Below, piece after piece: positions 17,869 through 26,907 of a stretch of DNA of 64,000 nucleotides. Source of the DNA: Flavobacterium cheniae (lineage in GTDB: Bacteria; Bacteroidota; Bacteroidia; Flavobacteriales; Flavobacteriaceae); contig NZ_SNZC01000002.1 in the NCBI RefSeq assembly GCF_004363695.1, forward strand, positions 186,001 through 250,000. Reading direction: 5' to 3'. Position 1 is the first letter of the stretch, and each line of letters begins with the position of its first letter. The position numbers and the translations under genes are program-made. Under the pieces are notes generated by a model. The model ran no database searches. It was not told the origin of the DNA and was given only the letters and a program-made list of their open reading frames with translations.

Positions 17869-18633
17869 TTATTTAATAAAATCTAGTACGAATGAATAAA
17901 AATCTTTTGGATTTTCAGCATGCAACCAATGTCCTGCATTTTTAACTGTTTCAATCCTCGCCATTGGAAAATGATGGTAAATAGTTTCAAAATCACTATC
18001 TAAAATATAATCTGATTTATCACCTCTTAAAAACAATGTTTCATTAGAAAAAACATTTTCAAATGGTAAAGCCGTTCCAATAGTTTCTATTTTTTCATTG
18101 AAAACTTTTAAATTAAATCGGAATGCCAATTGCTCTGAAGTTTCCCAGTATAAGTTCTTAAGTAAAAACTGTCTTGTTCCAAAGTCTTTAATATAACCTG
18201 AAACCTGTTCTTCCACTTCTGCTCTACTTGGTTTTTTTGAGAAATCGACTGCATTTAATGCTGCTAAAATCGTTTGGTGATGTGGCGCATAATATTTTGG
18301 ACCAATATCAGCCACAATTAATTTGGAAACCAATTCAGGATAAGTTGTAGCTAAAAGCATCGCAACCTTTCCGCCCATAGAATGTCCAATTATTGTGATA
18401 TCTTTTAATTGATGAAATTCGCAATATTGTTTTACATCCTCTACCATGATTTCATATGAAAAATCTTCAGAATGGAAACTTTTTCCATGATTCCTTAAAT
18501 CTAAAGCATGTACTTGAAAACCTTCATTAGCAAATTGCGTTCCTAATGTTTTCCAGTTATCAGACATTCCTAAAAAACCGTGAATAATTACTAGTGGCTT
18601 GCCTTCGCCTTCTATTCTTGAGTGCAACAACAT
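17869..18633 (-). CDS. Alpha/beta hydrolase (YbfF-like esterase)
   Basis: This 254-residue alpha/beta hydrolase has the oxyanion HGFLGMSDNW near residue 19, the nucleophile elbow GHSMGG (S85), an acidic residue in FLRGDKSDYI and the catalytic His in NAGHWLHAENP. The LDLRNHGKS stretch is typical of YbfF-type acyl-CoA/carboxyl esterases. It starts one base after the pdxJ stop and is therefore co-transcribed. The natural substrate is not known. Confidence 0.88.
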   Translation of the reverse strand: MLLHSRIEGEGKPLVIIHGFLGMSDNWKTLGTQFANEGFQVHALDLRNHGKSFHSEDFSYEIMVEDVKQYCEFHQLKDITIIGHSMGGKVAMLLATTYPELVSKLIVADIGPKYYAPHHQTILAALNAVDFSKKPSRAEVEEQVSGYIKDFGTRQFLLKNLYWETSEQLAFRFNLKVFNEKIETIGTALPFENVFSNETLFLRGDKSDYILDSDFETIYHHFPMARIETVKNAGHWLHAENPKDFYSFVLDFIK

Positions 18634-18634
18634 C

Positions 18635-19348
18635 TTATTTTAATTTTTGAAGATACATATTCACTACATTTTCTAAACCTAAATATAAAGATTCGGAAAT
18701 TAAAGCATGACCAATGGAAACTTCAAGCAATCCTGGAATATTATCTTTAAAAAATTTGATATTATCCAAACTTAAATCATGACCTGCATTAATTCCTAAT
18801 CCTAATTCATTCGCTTTTACAGCTGCTTTTACATACGGCTCGATTCCGTTTTTATTTCCTAAGCCATATTCATGAGCGAATGATTCGGTATATAATTCGA
18901 TACGTTCAGTGCCAGTTGCTTTTGCTCCTTCAATCATTTTTTCATCAGCGTCTACAAAAATGGAAGTTCTAATTCCGTTTCTTTGAAATTCTTGAATTAC
19001 TTCTAATAAATACGATTGATGTTTAACTGTATCCCAACCTGCATTTGAAGTCAAAGCACCAATAGCATCAGGCACCAAAGTAACTTGAGTTGGCTTACAT
19101 TCTAAAACCAAATCAATAAAATTGTGTTGCGGATTTCCTTCAATATTGTATTCGGTATACACAACCGATTTTAAATCACGTGCATCTTGATAACGAATGT
19201 GTCTTTCATCTGGTCTTGGATGAATGGTAATTCCATCTGCTCCAAAATGCTGAATGTCTTTTGCAACTTTCAATAAATCAGGCACATTACCTCCTCTTGA
19301 ATTACGAAGCGTAGCTATTTTATTAATATTTACTGATAACTTTGTCAT
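18635..19348 (-). CDS. pdxJ: Pyridoxine 5'-phosphate synthase
   Basis: This 237-residue TIM-barrel enzyme condenses deoxyxylulose 5-phosphate with 3-amino-1-hydroxyacetone phosphate in the DXP-dependent vitamin B6 route. Family motifs include LSVNINKIATLRNSRGG at the N-terminus, HPRPDERHIRYQD, the glutamate in ELYTESFA and NAGHDL. The ATG at 19348 was chosen because it matches the normal family N-terminus; a longer reading frame upstream is unlike PdxJ. The promoter element at 19367-19374 lies within that longer frame, which supports the shorter start. Confidence 0.95.
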   Translation of the reverse strand: MTKLSVNINKIATLRNSRGGNVPDLLKVAKDIQHFGADGITIHPRPDERHIRYQDARDLKSVVYTEYNIEGNPQHNFIDLVLECKPTQVTLVPDAIGALTSNAGWDTVKHQSYLLEVIQEFQRNGIRTSIFVDADEKMIEGAKATGTERIELYTESFAHEYGLGNKNGIEPYVKAAVKANELGLGINAGHDLSLDNIKFFKDNIPGLLEVSIGHALISESLYLGLENVVNMYLQKLK

Positions 19349-19366
19349 AATAATTTTTAATTTATA

Positions 19367-19374
19367 CAAAAATA
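19367..19374 (-). promoter_or_regulatory. Putative -7 element for pdxJ
   Basis: CAAAAATA on the plus strand gives TATTTTTG on the coding strand, about 18 bases before the pdxJ ATG. Confidence 0.4.
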
Positions 19375-19442
19375 CAAAGTATAAGTTAGCTAGCATGTGG
19401 TATTTTTTGATTATTTTGCGATATATTTTCATCACATCCACA

Positions 19443-20102
19443 ATGAATAATCTTACAAGCTACATAAACAACGAAATAAAACCTCTAAAGCACACCGATT
19501 CTATTGCTGAAGCTCAGGATTTGTTTTTGGATTTTCCTTACACGCATTTCCCAGTTACCGAAGATGGTATATATATAGGATGCGTGAGTAAAGAGAACGT
19601 TGAACTTTTAAATAGCGATGCCATTGTAAACGAAACTCGCTTTCATTTTGAACGCTTTTTTGTTCGCACATCTACTATTTGGCTTGATGTGTTGGAAATT
19701 TTTGCTAAAAATGAAAGTAATTTGATTCCGGTTTTAGACGATAAAAACACCTATTTAGGTTATTATGAATTAGAAGATGTTATTCGGTTTTTCCATGAAA
19801 CTCCTTTCTTAAAAGAAGAAGGCGGCATTATTGTCGTAGAAAAAGAAACAGATAAGTTTTCTATGAGTCAAGTGGCTCAAATTATCGAGAGTAATAATGC
19901 GAAGATCTTAGGTTTATTCATTTCGAATGTAGTAGGAAACAAAGTAGAAATTACTGTAAAAATTAGCCAAAGCGGTTTAAACGATATTATTCAAACTTTC
20001 AGACGTTATGAATATGAAATTATTTCAGAACATCAAGATGATTCTTACTTAAACAGTTTAAAAGAACGCTCTGATTATTTAGATAAATACTTGAACATTT
20101 AA
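19443..20102 (+). CDS. CBS-domain protein upstream of nadK
   Basis: This 219-residue protein has two CBS domains over residues 1 to about 125 (for example FPYTHFPVTEDGIYIGCVS and NLIPVLDDKNTYLGYY). A C-terminal ACT-like part (about 135-205) contains SMSQVAQIIESNNAKILGL. Such domains bind adenine nucleotides and sense energy state. The ATG at 19443 starts the conserved protein and lies beyond the divergent pdxJ promoter region. It ends 11 bases before nadK, so it may act with NAD kinase; that link is inferred from position only. Confidence 0.85.
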   Translation: MNNLTSYINNEIKPLKHTDSIAEAQDLFLDFPYTHFPVTEDGIYIGCVSKENVELLNSDAIVNETRFHFERFFVRTSTIWLDVLEIFAKNESNLIPVLDDKNTYLGYYELEDVIRFFHETPFLKEEGGIIVVEKETDKFSMSQVAQIIESNNAKILGLFISNVVGNKVEITVKISQSGLNDIIQTFRRYEYEIISEHQDDSYLNSLKERSDYLDKYLNI

Positions 20103-20113
20103 AAGAGACAACA

Positions 20114-20998
20114 ATGAAAATAGCGTTATTTGGCCAATATTACCAAAACAGTACCGCTGAAATCGTACAAAAAGTAGTTACTTTTTTAGAATCAAATGCT
20201 ATTACAATTGCTTTTGAAGCGAGTTTTTTAGCTAGTCTTAAAGAAAAAAATATCATTTTAAAAGAGTACGAAACCTATTCCAATTACAATAATTTAGATG
20301 CCGATTTCAAAGCGTTAATTAGTATTGGCGGAGATGGAACTATTCTAAAAGCAGCAACTTTTGTCAGAGATAAAAACATTCCGATTATTGGAATAAATGC
20401 TGGGAGATTAGGGTTTTTAGCAACTATTCAATTTGAAAATATTGAAACGCTTTTGCAAAAATTACTTAATGACGATTATGCAATTTCAAAAAGAACATTG
20501 TTAAGCATTGAAACTACACCAGAATATGATAATTTTAGCGAATTAGATTTTGCCTTAAACGAAGTTACTGTCGCTAGAAAAGATACTACTTCGATGATAA
20601 CGATTGTCACCTATTTAAATGGAGAATATCTTACTTCATATTGGGCAGATGGTTTAATTGTTTCAACACCAACAGGCTCAACAGGATATTCACTTAGTTG
20701 CGGCGGACCAGTTCTTACGCCAAATGTAGAAAGCTTAGTTATAACTCCAATGGCACCTCACAACTTAAACGCAAGACCTTTAGTTATAACGGATGACATG
20801 GAAATTGAACTTCGAATTTCTGGACGAGAAGAACAATTTTTAATTTCATTAGATTCGAGAATTTCTGCGGTTTCAAAAGATACGATTGTTCGAATTAAAA
20901 AATCGCCTTTTACCATTTCGATAATTGAATTTAAGGAAGAATCTTTCCTAAATACTATCAGAAAAAAATTACTTTGGGGAGAAGACAAAAGAAATTAA
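20114..20998 (+). CDS. nadK: NAD kinase
   Basis: This 294-residue enzyme phosphorylates NAD to NADP. The catalytic GGDGT motif is at 72-76 (SIGGDGTILKA), followed by NAGRLGFLA, then TPTGSTGYSLSCGGP and MAPHNLNARPLV. Length and motifs are normal for bacterial NadK. It is the second gene of a pair with the CBS-domain protein and precedes the porG promoter. Confidence 0.96.
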   Translation: MKIALFGQYYQNSTAEIVQKVVTFLESNAITIAFEASFLASLKEKNIILKEYETYSNYNNLDADFKALISIGGDGTILKAATFVRDKNIPIIGINAGRLGFLATIQFENIETLLQKLLNDDYAISKRTLLSIETTPEYDNFSELDFALNEVTVARKDTTSMITIVTYLNGEYLTSYWADGLIVSTPTGSTGYSLSCGGPVLTPNVESLVITPMAPHNLNARPLVITDDMEIELRISGREEQFLISLDSRISAVSKDTIVRIKKSPFTISIIEFKEESFLNTIRKKLLWGEDKRN

Positions 20999-21094
20999 TA
21001 TTAGAAATTATATTATTTTTCATTTTTTAGCGTTTTCAAGTACAAATAAACAACAAAAAAAATCCTTAAAATAGGGATAAGTAGTCAATATTGT

Positions 21095-21102
21095 TATATT
21101 TG
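21095..21102 (+). promoter_or_regulatory. Putative -7 element for the porG-uppS-bamA cluster
   Basis: TATATTTG matches TAnnTTTG 16 bases before the porG ATG. No clear -33 TTG was found. Confidence 0.5.
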
Positions 21103-21118
21103 CAAACTATTTCAAAAA

Positions 21119-21802
21119 ATGAAGCACTTTTTATTCTATATTGTATTGATTTTCTGCGGAATTAATTCACAAGCTCAGATTAATGAACTTGGTGTTTTTG
21201 TTGGCGGAACCAATTACATAGGTGATATTGGTCCTACTGATTATATTGCTCCGAATGAGCCTTCAATTGGAATAGTATATAAGTGGAATAGAAGTCCAAG
21301 ACACGCATATAGATTTTCTTACACTCAAGGAAAACTATCTGCAAAAGACATTGATAGTGATGTCCCAAGCAGATATCTAAGAGGAAATTCATTTGAAAAT
21401 AGTGTAAAAGAGTTTTCTGCGGGTTTAGAATTCAGTTTTATGGATTTTGACTTACATGATGGAGATCCAAAATTTTCTCCTTATGTTTATTCAGGATTGA
21501 GCTACTTCATATATGATGAAATTTACATTTTAGACAATAATAGCGAAGAAGACTATCAAAGCAGTACATTTGCAATTCCAATGGTTTTAGGATTAAAAGC
21601 TAGATTATTTCAAAATTTCATTATAGGTGCTGAAGTAGGATTTAGATATACTTTTACAGATAATTTAGATGGAAGTAATCCAGAGAATGATAACTTTGAA
21701 AGCTTACGCTTTGGAAATAAAAACAGTAACGATTGGTATGTATTTACTGGTTTAACATTAACTTATACATTTGGGCAAAACCCATGTTTTTGCGCAGAAT
21801 AA
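21119..21802 (+). CDS. porG: PorG-like outer-membrane protein (DUF6089), type IX secretion
   Basis: This 227-residue predicted outer-membrane beta barrel has a signal peptide (residues 1-19, ending SQA). The DUF6089-type start is ELGVFVGGTNYIGDIG, then YKWNRSPRHAYRFSY. In Porphyromonas gingivalis, PorG is an outer-membrane part of the type IX secretion machine, and its gene sits directly before uppS, bamA and skp-like genes; the same order is seen here. The stop is one base before the uppS ATG. The assignment rests on family pattern and synteny. Confidence 0.8.
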   Translation: MKHFLFYIVLIFCGINSQAQINELGVFVGGTNYIGDIGPTDYIAPNEPSIGIVYKWNRSPRHAYRFSYTQGKLSAKDIDSDVPSRYLRGNSFENSVKEFSAGLEFSFMDFDLHDGDPKFSPYVYSGLSYFIYDEIYILDNNSEEDYQSSTFAIPMVLGLKARLFQNFIIGAEVGFRYTFTDNLDGSNPENDNFESLRFGNKNSNDWYVFTGLTLTYTFGQNPCFCAE

Positions 21803-21803
21803 A

Positions 21804-22547
21804 ATGGAATTATTACAAAATATAAATACTGATTATTTACCTAGCCATTTAGCAATTATAATGGATGGCAATGGAAGATGGGCAAAACAAAAAGGATTGC
21901 TTAGAGCGCTTGGACACGAAAGCGGCACAAAATCAGTAAGAAAAACAGTTGAAGCATGTGCTAAATTAGGGATTAAAAACCTGACTTTATATGCTTTTTC
22001 AACTGAAAACTGGAATCGTCCAAAACTTGAAGTTGACACCTTAATGAAGCTTTTAGTTTCTTCTTTGAAGAAAGAAATTAAGACTTTACAGACCAATAAT
22101 ATAAAATTAAACGCCATTGGAAATTTAACAAATTTACCTGATGGTGTACAAAAAGAATTACAAGAAGTAATTGACAAAACCGCCGAAAACACTAGAATGA
22201 CACTCACACTAGCACTTAGTTATGGGGCTCGTGAAGAACTCATTCAAGCTGTTAAAAAAATTTCGAACAAAGTTAAAAATAATATAATTTCTGAAGAGGC
22301 TATTGACGAATCAATTATTAATCAGCATCTTTACACACACAATTTACCTGATGTAGATTTAGTGATTAGAACCAGTGGCGAACACAGGATAAGTAATTTC
22401 CTATTGTGGCAAATAGCATACGCCGAGTTTTATTTCACAGATGTACTTTGGCCAGATTTTTCAGAAGACCATTTATATGAAGCAATTATTAGTTATCAAA
22501 AAAGAGAACGCCGATTTGGAAAAACAAGCGAACAAATTATACCTTAA
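21804..22547 (+). CDS. uppS: Isoprenyl transferase (undecaprenyl diphosphate synthase)
   Basis: This 247-residue cis-prenyltransferase makes the C55 lipid carrier for cell-wall and glycan synthesis. Signature segments are HLAIIMDGNGRWAKQKG, LTLYAFSTENWNRP and the C-terminal RTSGEHRISNFLLWQ and AEFYFTDVLWPDF. The usual GGxxRxSNFLLWQ is here SGEHRISNFLLWQ. The ATG at 21804, one base after porG, matches the family N-terminus. It is followed 4 bases later by bamA. Confidence 0.95.
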   Translation: MELLQNINTDYLPSHLAIIMDGNGRWAKQKGLLRALGHESGTKSVRKTVEACAKLGIKNLTLYAFSTENWNRPKLEVDTLMKLLVSSLKKEIKTLQTNNIKLNAIGNLTNLPDGVQKELQEVIDKTAENTRMTLTLALSYGAREELIQAVKKISNKVKNNIISEEAIDESIINQHLYTHNLPDVDLVIRTSGEHRISNFLLWQIAYAEFYFTDVLWPDFSEDHLYEAIISYQKRERRFGKTSEQIIP

Positions 22548-22551
22548 AAAG

Positions 22552-25170
22552 ATGTTTAAAAAAGGATTACAATTATTTACACTATTTACAATACTATATA
22601 GCTCTTCACTTTTTGCTCAAGACACAAAACTAGAAAGTGGTAAAGAATATATCTTAGCCAAAATTGATGTTACAGGAAAAATAAGTTATAACGAACAAAC
22701 CGTAACCACGTTTACTGGATTAGAAAAAGGACAACAAATAATTGTCCCTGGACAAGACATTAGTAATGCCATCAAAAAACTATGGAAGTTAGGTTTATTT
22801 TCAGATGTAAATTTTTATGTAAATAAAATCGAAGGAGACAGTATCTTTTTAGAACTAAATATTAATGAGTTACCTAAACTATCTGATATAAAAATACAAG
22901 GTGTAAAAAAAGGTAAAATTGAAGAATTAACTAAAGAAGCCGATTTAAAAAAAGGAAAAATAGTTAACGAAAATTTAATTACTACTACAAAAAATTACTT
23001 CGAAAACAAATATAAAAAAGAAGGGTATTACCAAACCAAAGTAACCATAAACACTATACCAGATAGTTTAGACACCGAGGTTAAAATGGTTATAAATATT
23101 GACAAAGGTGATAAAGTTAAAGTAAAAAGCATTGATTTTGAAGGAAATAGTCAAATTAGTGATGCTAAACTAAAAAAAGCTTTCAAGAACACAAAACAAC
23201 GTAATCCAATCCGATTTTACAAAAAATCAAAGTATATCAAAGAAAAATACAAGGAAGATTTAACCGCTGTAATTGATAAATATAAAGAAAAAGGGAATCG
23301 AGATGCGAGAATCATATCTGATTCTGTTACCTACGATAAAAATTCAAATACTGTTTCCATCAAAGTAAAATTAGAAGAAGGAAGAAAATATTATTTTGGT
23401 GATATTAGATACCTAGGAAATACCGTTTATACAGAACGCCAACTTAATTCAATTTTAGGAATTAAAAAAGGTGACGTTTACAACGGTACTATTCTTCAGA
23501 AAAGAATAGCAGACCAAACTAAACCTGACGGAGAAGACTTAACAAACTTATACCAAAATAATGGTTATTTATTTTCTAGCATTAACCCTGTTGAAGTTAG
23601 AACAGCAAACGACACAATCGATTTTGAGATAAGAATTACTGAAGGTCCAATTGCATACTTTAATAAAATTACAGTGGTTGGAAATGATAAAACAAACGAC
23701 CATGTAATTTACAGAGAGCTTAGAACAAAACCGGGACAAAAATACAGCAAAGAAGATTTAATTCGTTCTATTCGTGAAATTGGCCAATTAGGATTTTTCG
23801 ATGCTGAAGCAATTAAACCCGATTTTAAAAATGTCGACCCACAAGCTGGAACGGTTGATATTGAATATAACGTAGTTGAAAAAGGTTCTAGTCAAATTGA
23901 ATTGCAAGGAGGTTATGGAGGTGGAGGATTTATTGGAACGTTAGGTTTATCGTTCAATAATTTCTCGGCTAGAAAAATGTTCAAAAAAGACGCCTACAAG
24001 CCACTTCCTATGGGAGACGGTCAGAAAATGTCATTACGTTTACAAGGAAGTTCATATTTCCAAACCTACAGCTTATCTTTCTCAGAACCTTGGTTTGGAG
24101 GAAAAAAACCTGTTAGTTTCTCAACATCATTATCTCATAGTAAACAATATCTATTTAATGGAAGATCAAGAGATGTAAATAGAGATCAAAGTTTCAATAT
24201 TACTTCGTTATCGGTTGGTTTAGCTAAAAGACTTACTGTTCCAGATGATTATTTTGTTTTATCTCAATCAGTATCATTTCAATACTATGATTTGAACAAT
24301 TACAACACTGGATTATTTACATTCGGAGATGGATCTTCAAGAAACTTAGCTTACACTGTTGGTTTATCAAGAAATAGTAAAGGTGTAAATCCAATTTTCC
24401 CTACTACAGGATCTGAATTTAGTATTTCAGGAAAATTTACTCCACCATATTCTTTATTTAATGGAGTTGATTATGCTAATTTAGAAAATTTACCAGAATA
24501 CAAAGTTATTGCAACCGAAGCTGGAGAAGCTCCTGATGGCACCAATTATCCTGCAGGAAGTTATTTAAACACGGAAGGTTATCCAGTTACAGACCCAGCT
24601 GATGCAGCCGTTGACCAAGGAAAAGTTGATCAAAAGAAATTTAATTGGTTGGAATACTACAAAATTAAATTTAAAGCAGATTGGTATACAAGAGTCTATG
24701 AAAAATTAGTATTAAGAACTAATGCAGAATTTGGGTTCATGGGAGCATATAACTCAGATAGAGGTTTAGTTCCATTTGAAAGATTCTTCTTAGGCGGAGA
24801 TGGTTTAGCTAACTTTGCTTTAGATGGAAGAGAAGTAATTCAATTAAGAGGGTATCCAAATAACTCACTATCATCACAAGATGGTGGTACCATATATAAT
24901 AAGTTTTCATTAGAATTAAGATATCCTATAACATTAAATCAGTCAGCTTCTATTTATGCCTTGAGTTTCTTGGAAGCAGGTTCAGCATTTGATTCATTTA
25001 AACAATATAACCCTTTCAAACTTCAACGTTCGGCGGGAGTTGGTTTACGTGTGTTTATGCCTGCATTTGGATTGTTAGGAATTGATTTTGCTCATGGGTT
25101 TGATGCCATTCCAGGTGAAACTATTAAAAGTGGTTGGCAAACACACTTTATTATTGGACAACAATTTTAA
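22552..25170 (+). CDS. bamA: BamA, outer-membrane protein assembly factor
   Basis: This 872-residue Omp85 protein inserts beta-barrel proteins into the outer membrane. A signal peptide (about residues 1-21, ending LFAQ) is followed by five POTRA-like domains (about 30-450, with repeats such as VKSIDFEGNSQISDAKL and FNKITVVGNDKTNDHVIYRE). The surface-antigen barrel (about 480-872) carries the RGYPNNSLSSQDGGT region with the VRGY-type motif and ends HFIIGQQF. The ATG at 22552 gives a normal signal peptide. It is translationally close to uppS and followed by two OmpH/Skp genes. Confidence 0.96.
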   Translation: MFKKGLQLFTLFTILYSSSLFAQDTKLESGKEYILAKIDVTGKISYNEQTVTTFTGLEKGQQIIVPGQDISNAIKKLWKLGLFSDVNFYVNKIEGDSIFLELNINELPKLSDIKIQGVKKGKIEELTKEADLKKGKIVNENLITTTKNYFENKYKKEGYYQTKVTINTIPDSLDTEVKMVINIDKGDKVKVKSIDFEGNSQISDAKLKKAFKNTKQRNPIRFYKKSKYIKEKYKEDLTAVIDKYKEKGNRDARIISDSVTYDKNSNTVSIKVKLEEGRKYYFGDIRYLGNTVYTERQLNSILGIKKGDVYNGTILQKRIADQTKPDGEDLTNLYQNNGYLFSSINPVEVRTANDTIDFEIRITEGPIAYFNKITVVGNDKTNDHVIYRELRTKPGQKYSKEDLIRSIREIGQLGFFDAEAIKPDFKNVDPQAGTVDIEYNVVEKGSSQIELQGGYGGGGFIGTLGLSFNNFSARKMFKKDAYKPLPMGDGQKMSLRLQGSSYFQTYSLSFSEPWFGGKKPVSFSTSLSHSKQYLFNGRSRDVNRDQSFNITSLSVGLAKRLTVPDDYFVLSQSVSFQYYDLNNYNTGLFTFGDGSSRNLAYTVGLSRNSKGVNPIFPTTGSEFSISGKFTPPYSLFNGVDYANLENLPEYKVIATEAGEAPDGTNYPAGSYLNTEGYPVTDPADAAVDQGKVDQKKFNWLEYYKIKFKADWYTRVYEKLVLRTNAEFGFMGAYNSDRGLVPFERFFLGGDGLANFALDGREVIQLRGYPNNSLSSQDGGTIYNKFSLELRYPITLNQSASIYALSFLEAGSAFDSFKQYNPFKLQRSAGVGLRVFMPAFGLLGIDFAHGFDAIPGETIKSGWQTHFIIGQQF

Positions 25171-25220
25171 GGTTTGTTAGTACTTTTTTGTTAAATTCGT
25201 AAAAATATTTTACTATTTAT

Positions 25221-25228
25221 TACGTTTG
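25221..25228 (+). promoter_or_regulatory. Putative -7 element for the ompH pair
   Basis: TACGTTTG matches TAnnTTTG 57 bases before the first ompH ATG, in the 115-base gap after bamA. It may allow expression beyond that of the upstream cluster. Confidence 0.4.
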
Positions 25229-25285
25229 ACATTTATAAAAGTTGAATCCAAACAGATTCAACCACTAAACAAAATTAAATTGAAA

Positions 25286-26302
25286 ATGAAAAAACTGTTA
25301 TTTATACTTGCCTTAATCTCTTTTTCTTCTAACGCTCAAACCGCTAGAGGAGTTAAAATTGGTTATATAGATATGGAATATATCTTAGAAAAGGTACCAG
25401 ATTATGCAGAAGCAAATAATCAATTAGAGCAAAAAGCTCAAAAGTGGAAGCAAGAAATAGAAGTTAAAAAAACAGAAATAACGAAGTTAAAAGACGCTTT
25501 AAAAACAGAAAGAGTTTTATTAACAAAAGAATTAATTGAAGAAAGAGAAGAAGAAATTGCTCATTTAGACAAAGAACTTCTTGACTATCAAGAAAAACGT
25601 TTTGGACCAAAAGGAGATTTAATAATTCAAAAATCAGTATTGGTTAAACCAATTCAAGACCAGATTTTTACTATTGTACAAGATGTTGCTGAACAAAGAA
25701 AATACGATTTTATTTTTGATAAATCTTCAGATTTAACCATGTTATTTGCTGCTCAAAAATATGATATTAGTGATTTTGTTGTGAAAAAACTAACTGCTTC
25801 TCAAAAAAGAGAAGAAATGTCTAAAAAGCAACTTAAAGCTTTAGAAGCAAAAGAGGCTTTAGAAGAAGGTGTTGAAGAAAATCCAGCATTTACAGAAAGA
25901 CAACGAATTTTAGAAGAAAAAAAATTAGCAAGAGAAAAACTTATTGAAGAACGCAAATTAGCTAACGAACAAAAGAAAGCTGATGCAGCAGAAAAAAGAA
26001 AAAAATTACTTGAAGAACGCGATGCTAAAAAAAATGGCACAGTAATTGAAAATAAAACTTCTGAAGACAAAAAAGAGTCAGATAAAAAAGAAGACGTAAA
26101 AGATAGTGATGAAGAAAAAGTTACTTCTGAAGAAAAAAAACCTACGCCTGCCGAAATAAGACAAAAAGCAATTGACGAAAGAAACAAAAAATTAGAAGAG
26201 CGTAAAAAAGCATTAGAAGAGAAAAAGAAAAAAATAGCTGAAGATAAAGAAGCAGCTAAAAAAGCAAAAGAAACCAAAACAGAAACAGAGAATAAAGATT
26301 AA
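25286..26302 (+). CDS. OmpH/Skp-family periplasmic chaperone with long charged tail
   Basis: This 338-residue protein has a signal peptide (residues 1-17, ending SSNAQ). A Skp/OmpH domain spans about 20-190: it begins VKIGYIDMEYILEKVPDY, has a Glu/Lys-rich coiled-coil arm, and ends with YDFIFDKSSDLTMLFA and YDISDFVVKKL. After it come about 150 residues made almost only of Lys, Glu, Ala, Asp and Arg. This tail is not part of ordinary Skp (about 160 residues) and looks like a long single alpha-helix or coiled coil. It probably carries unfolded outer-membrane proteins to BamA. The ATG at 25286 is required for the signal peptide. Confidence 0.88.
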   Translation: MKKLLFILALISFSSNAQTARGVKIGYIDMEYILEKVPDYAEANNQLEQKAQKWKQEIEVKKTEITKLKDALKTERVLLTKELIEEREEEIAHLDKELLDYQEKRFGPKGDLIIQKSVLVKPIQDQIFTIVQDVAEQRKYDFIFDKSSDLTMLFAAQKYDISDFVVKKLTASQKREEMSKKQLKALEAKEALEEGVEENPAFTERQRILEEKKLAREKLIEERKLANEQKKADAAEKRKKLLEERDAKKNGTVIENKTSEDKKESDKKEDVKDSDEEKVTSEEKKPTPAEIRQKAIDERNKKLEERKKALEEKKKKIAEDKEAAKKAKETKTETENKD

Positions 26303-26326
26303 ATAACTTAAATTTTAAAATTAAAA

Positions 26327-26833
26327 ATGAAACAATTAAAAACATTAGCAATCGCAATCGTACTTTTCATTGGAACGCAAGTTTCAGCTCAATCAAAAGT
26401 TGCTCATATAGATGTTCAAGCATTAATGACAACTATGCCAGAAATGAAAACAGCGCAAGATCAAATGAAGAAAATTCAAGAAACTTACGACAAAGATTAC
26501 AAAAACATGGTAACTGAATACCAAACAAAATTACAAAAATACGAACAAGAGGCTCCTACGGCAGGCGATGCTTTAAACGAAACTCGTTCTAAAGAAATGC
26601 AGGATATGGGAAGCCGTATTCAACAATTTGAACAAACAGCTAAAAAAGAATTAGGTCAAAAAGAATTAGACTTAATCAAACCAATCATGGAAAAAGCTCA
26701 AAAAGCAATTCAAAAAGTAGCAAAAGCTAAAGGCGTAAACTATGTGTTAGATGCTACAACTGGATCAGGAGTTTTATTTGCTGAAGGAGGAATCGATTTA
26801 CTAGCTGATGTTAAAAAAGAACTTGGTTTCTAA
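26327..26833 (+). CDS. OmpH/Skp-family periplasmic chaperone
   Basis: This 168-residue protein of normal Skp length has a signal peptide (residues 1-21, ending VSAQ). The compact OmpH core begins KVAHIDVQALMTTMPEM and ends VNYVLDATTGSGVLFAEGG, with two coiled-coil arms between. It lies 24 bases after the long paralogue and ends at a strong terminator. Both are expected to escort outer-membrane proteins to BamA, encoded upstream. Confidence 0.92.
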   Translation: MKQLKTLAIAIVLFIGTQVSAQSKVAHIDVQALMTTMPEMKTAQDQMKKIQETYDKDYKNMVTEYQTKLQKYEQEAPTAGDALNETRSKEMQDMGSRIQQFEQTAKKELGQKELDLIKPIMEKAQKAIQKVAKAKGVNYVLDATTGSGVLFAEGGIDLLADVKKELGF

Positions 26834-26854
26834 TTAATTCAACTTAATAATTTA

Positions 26855-26897
26855 AAAACTGCTCAATCAAAATTTAGATTGAGCAGTTTTTTTTTAT
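26855..26897 (+). terminator. Terminator of the ompH pair
   Basis: A 14-bp perfect stem (AAAACTGCTCAATC with GATTGAGCAGTTTT), an 8-base loop and a T run. The T run merges with the murI -7 element. Confidence 0.85.
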
Positions 26898-26902
26898 TTT
26901 TG
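26895..26902 (+). promoter_or_regulatory. Putative -7 element for murI, giving a near-leaderless mRNA
   Basis: TATTTTTG lies only 5 bases before the murI ATG, so transcription would start at or next to the start codon. It overlaps the T run of the preceding terminator. Confidence 0.45.
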
Positions 26903-26907
26903 TTCTT

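Noticed and set aside
19349..19441. A longer N-terminus for PdxJ (31 extra residues).
   Set aside because: The extra sequence is unlike the family and contains the probable pdxJ -7 element and the divergent CBS gene leader.
26040..26300. Long charged stretch in the first OmpH protein as a sign of frameshift or misassembly.
   Set aside because: The frame stays open to a stop directly before the next gene, and codon use matches the rest of the gene.
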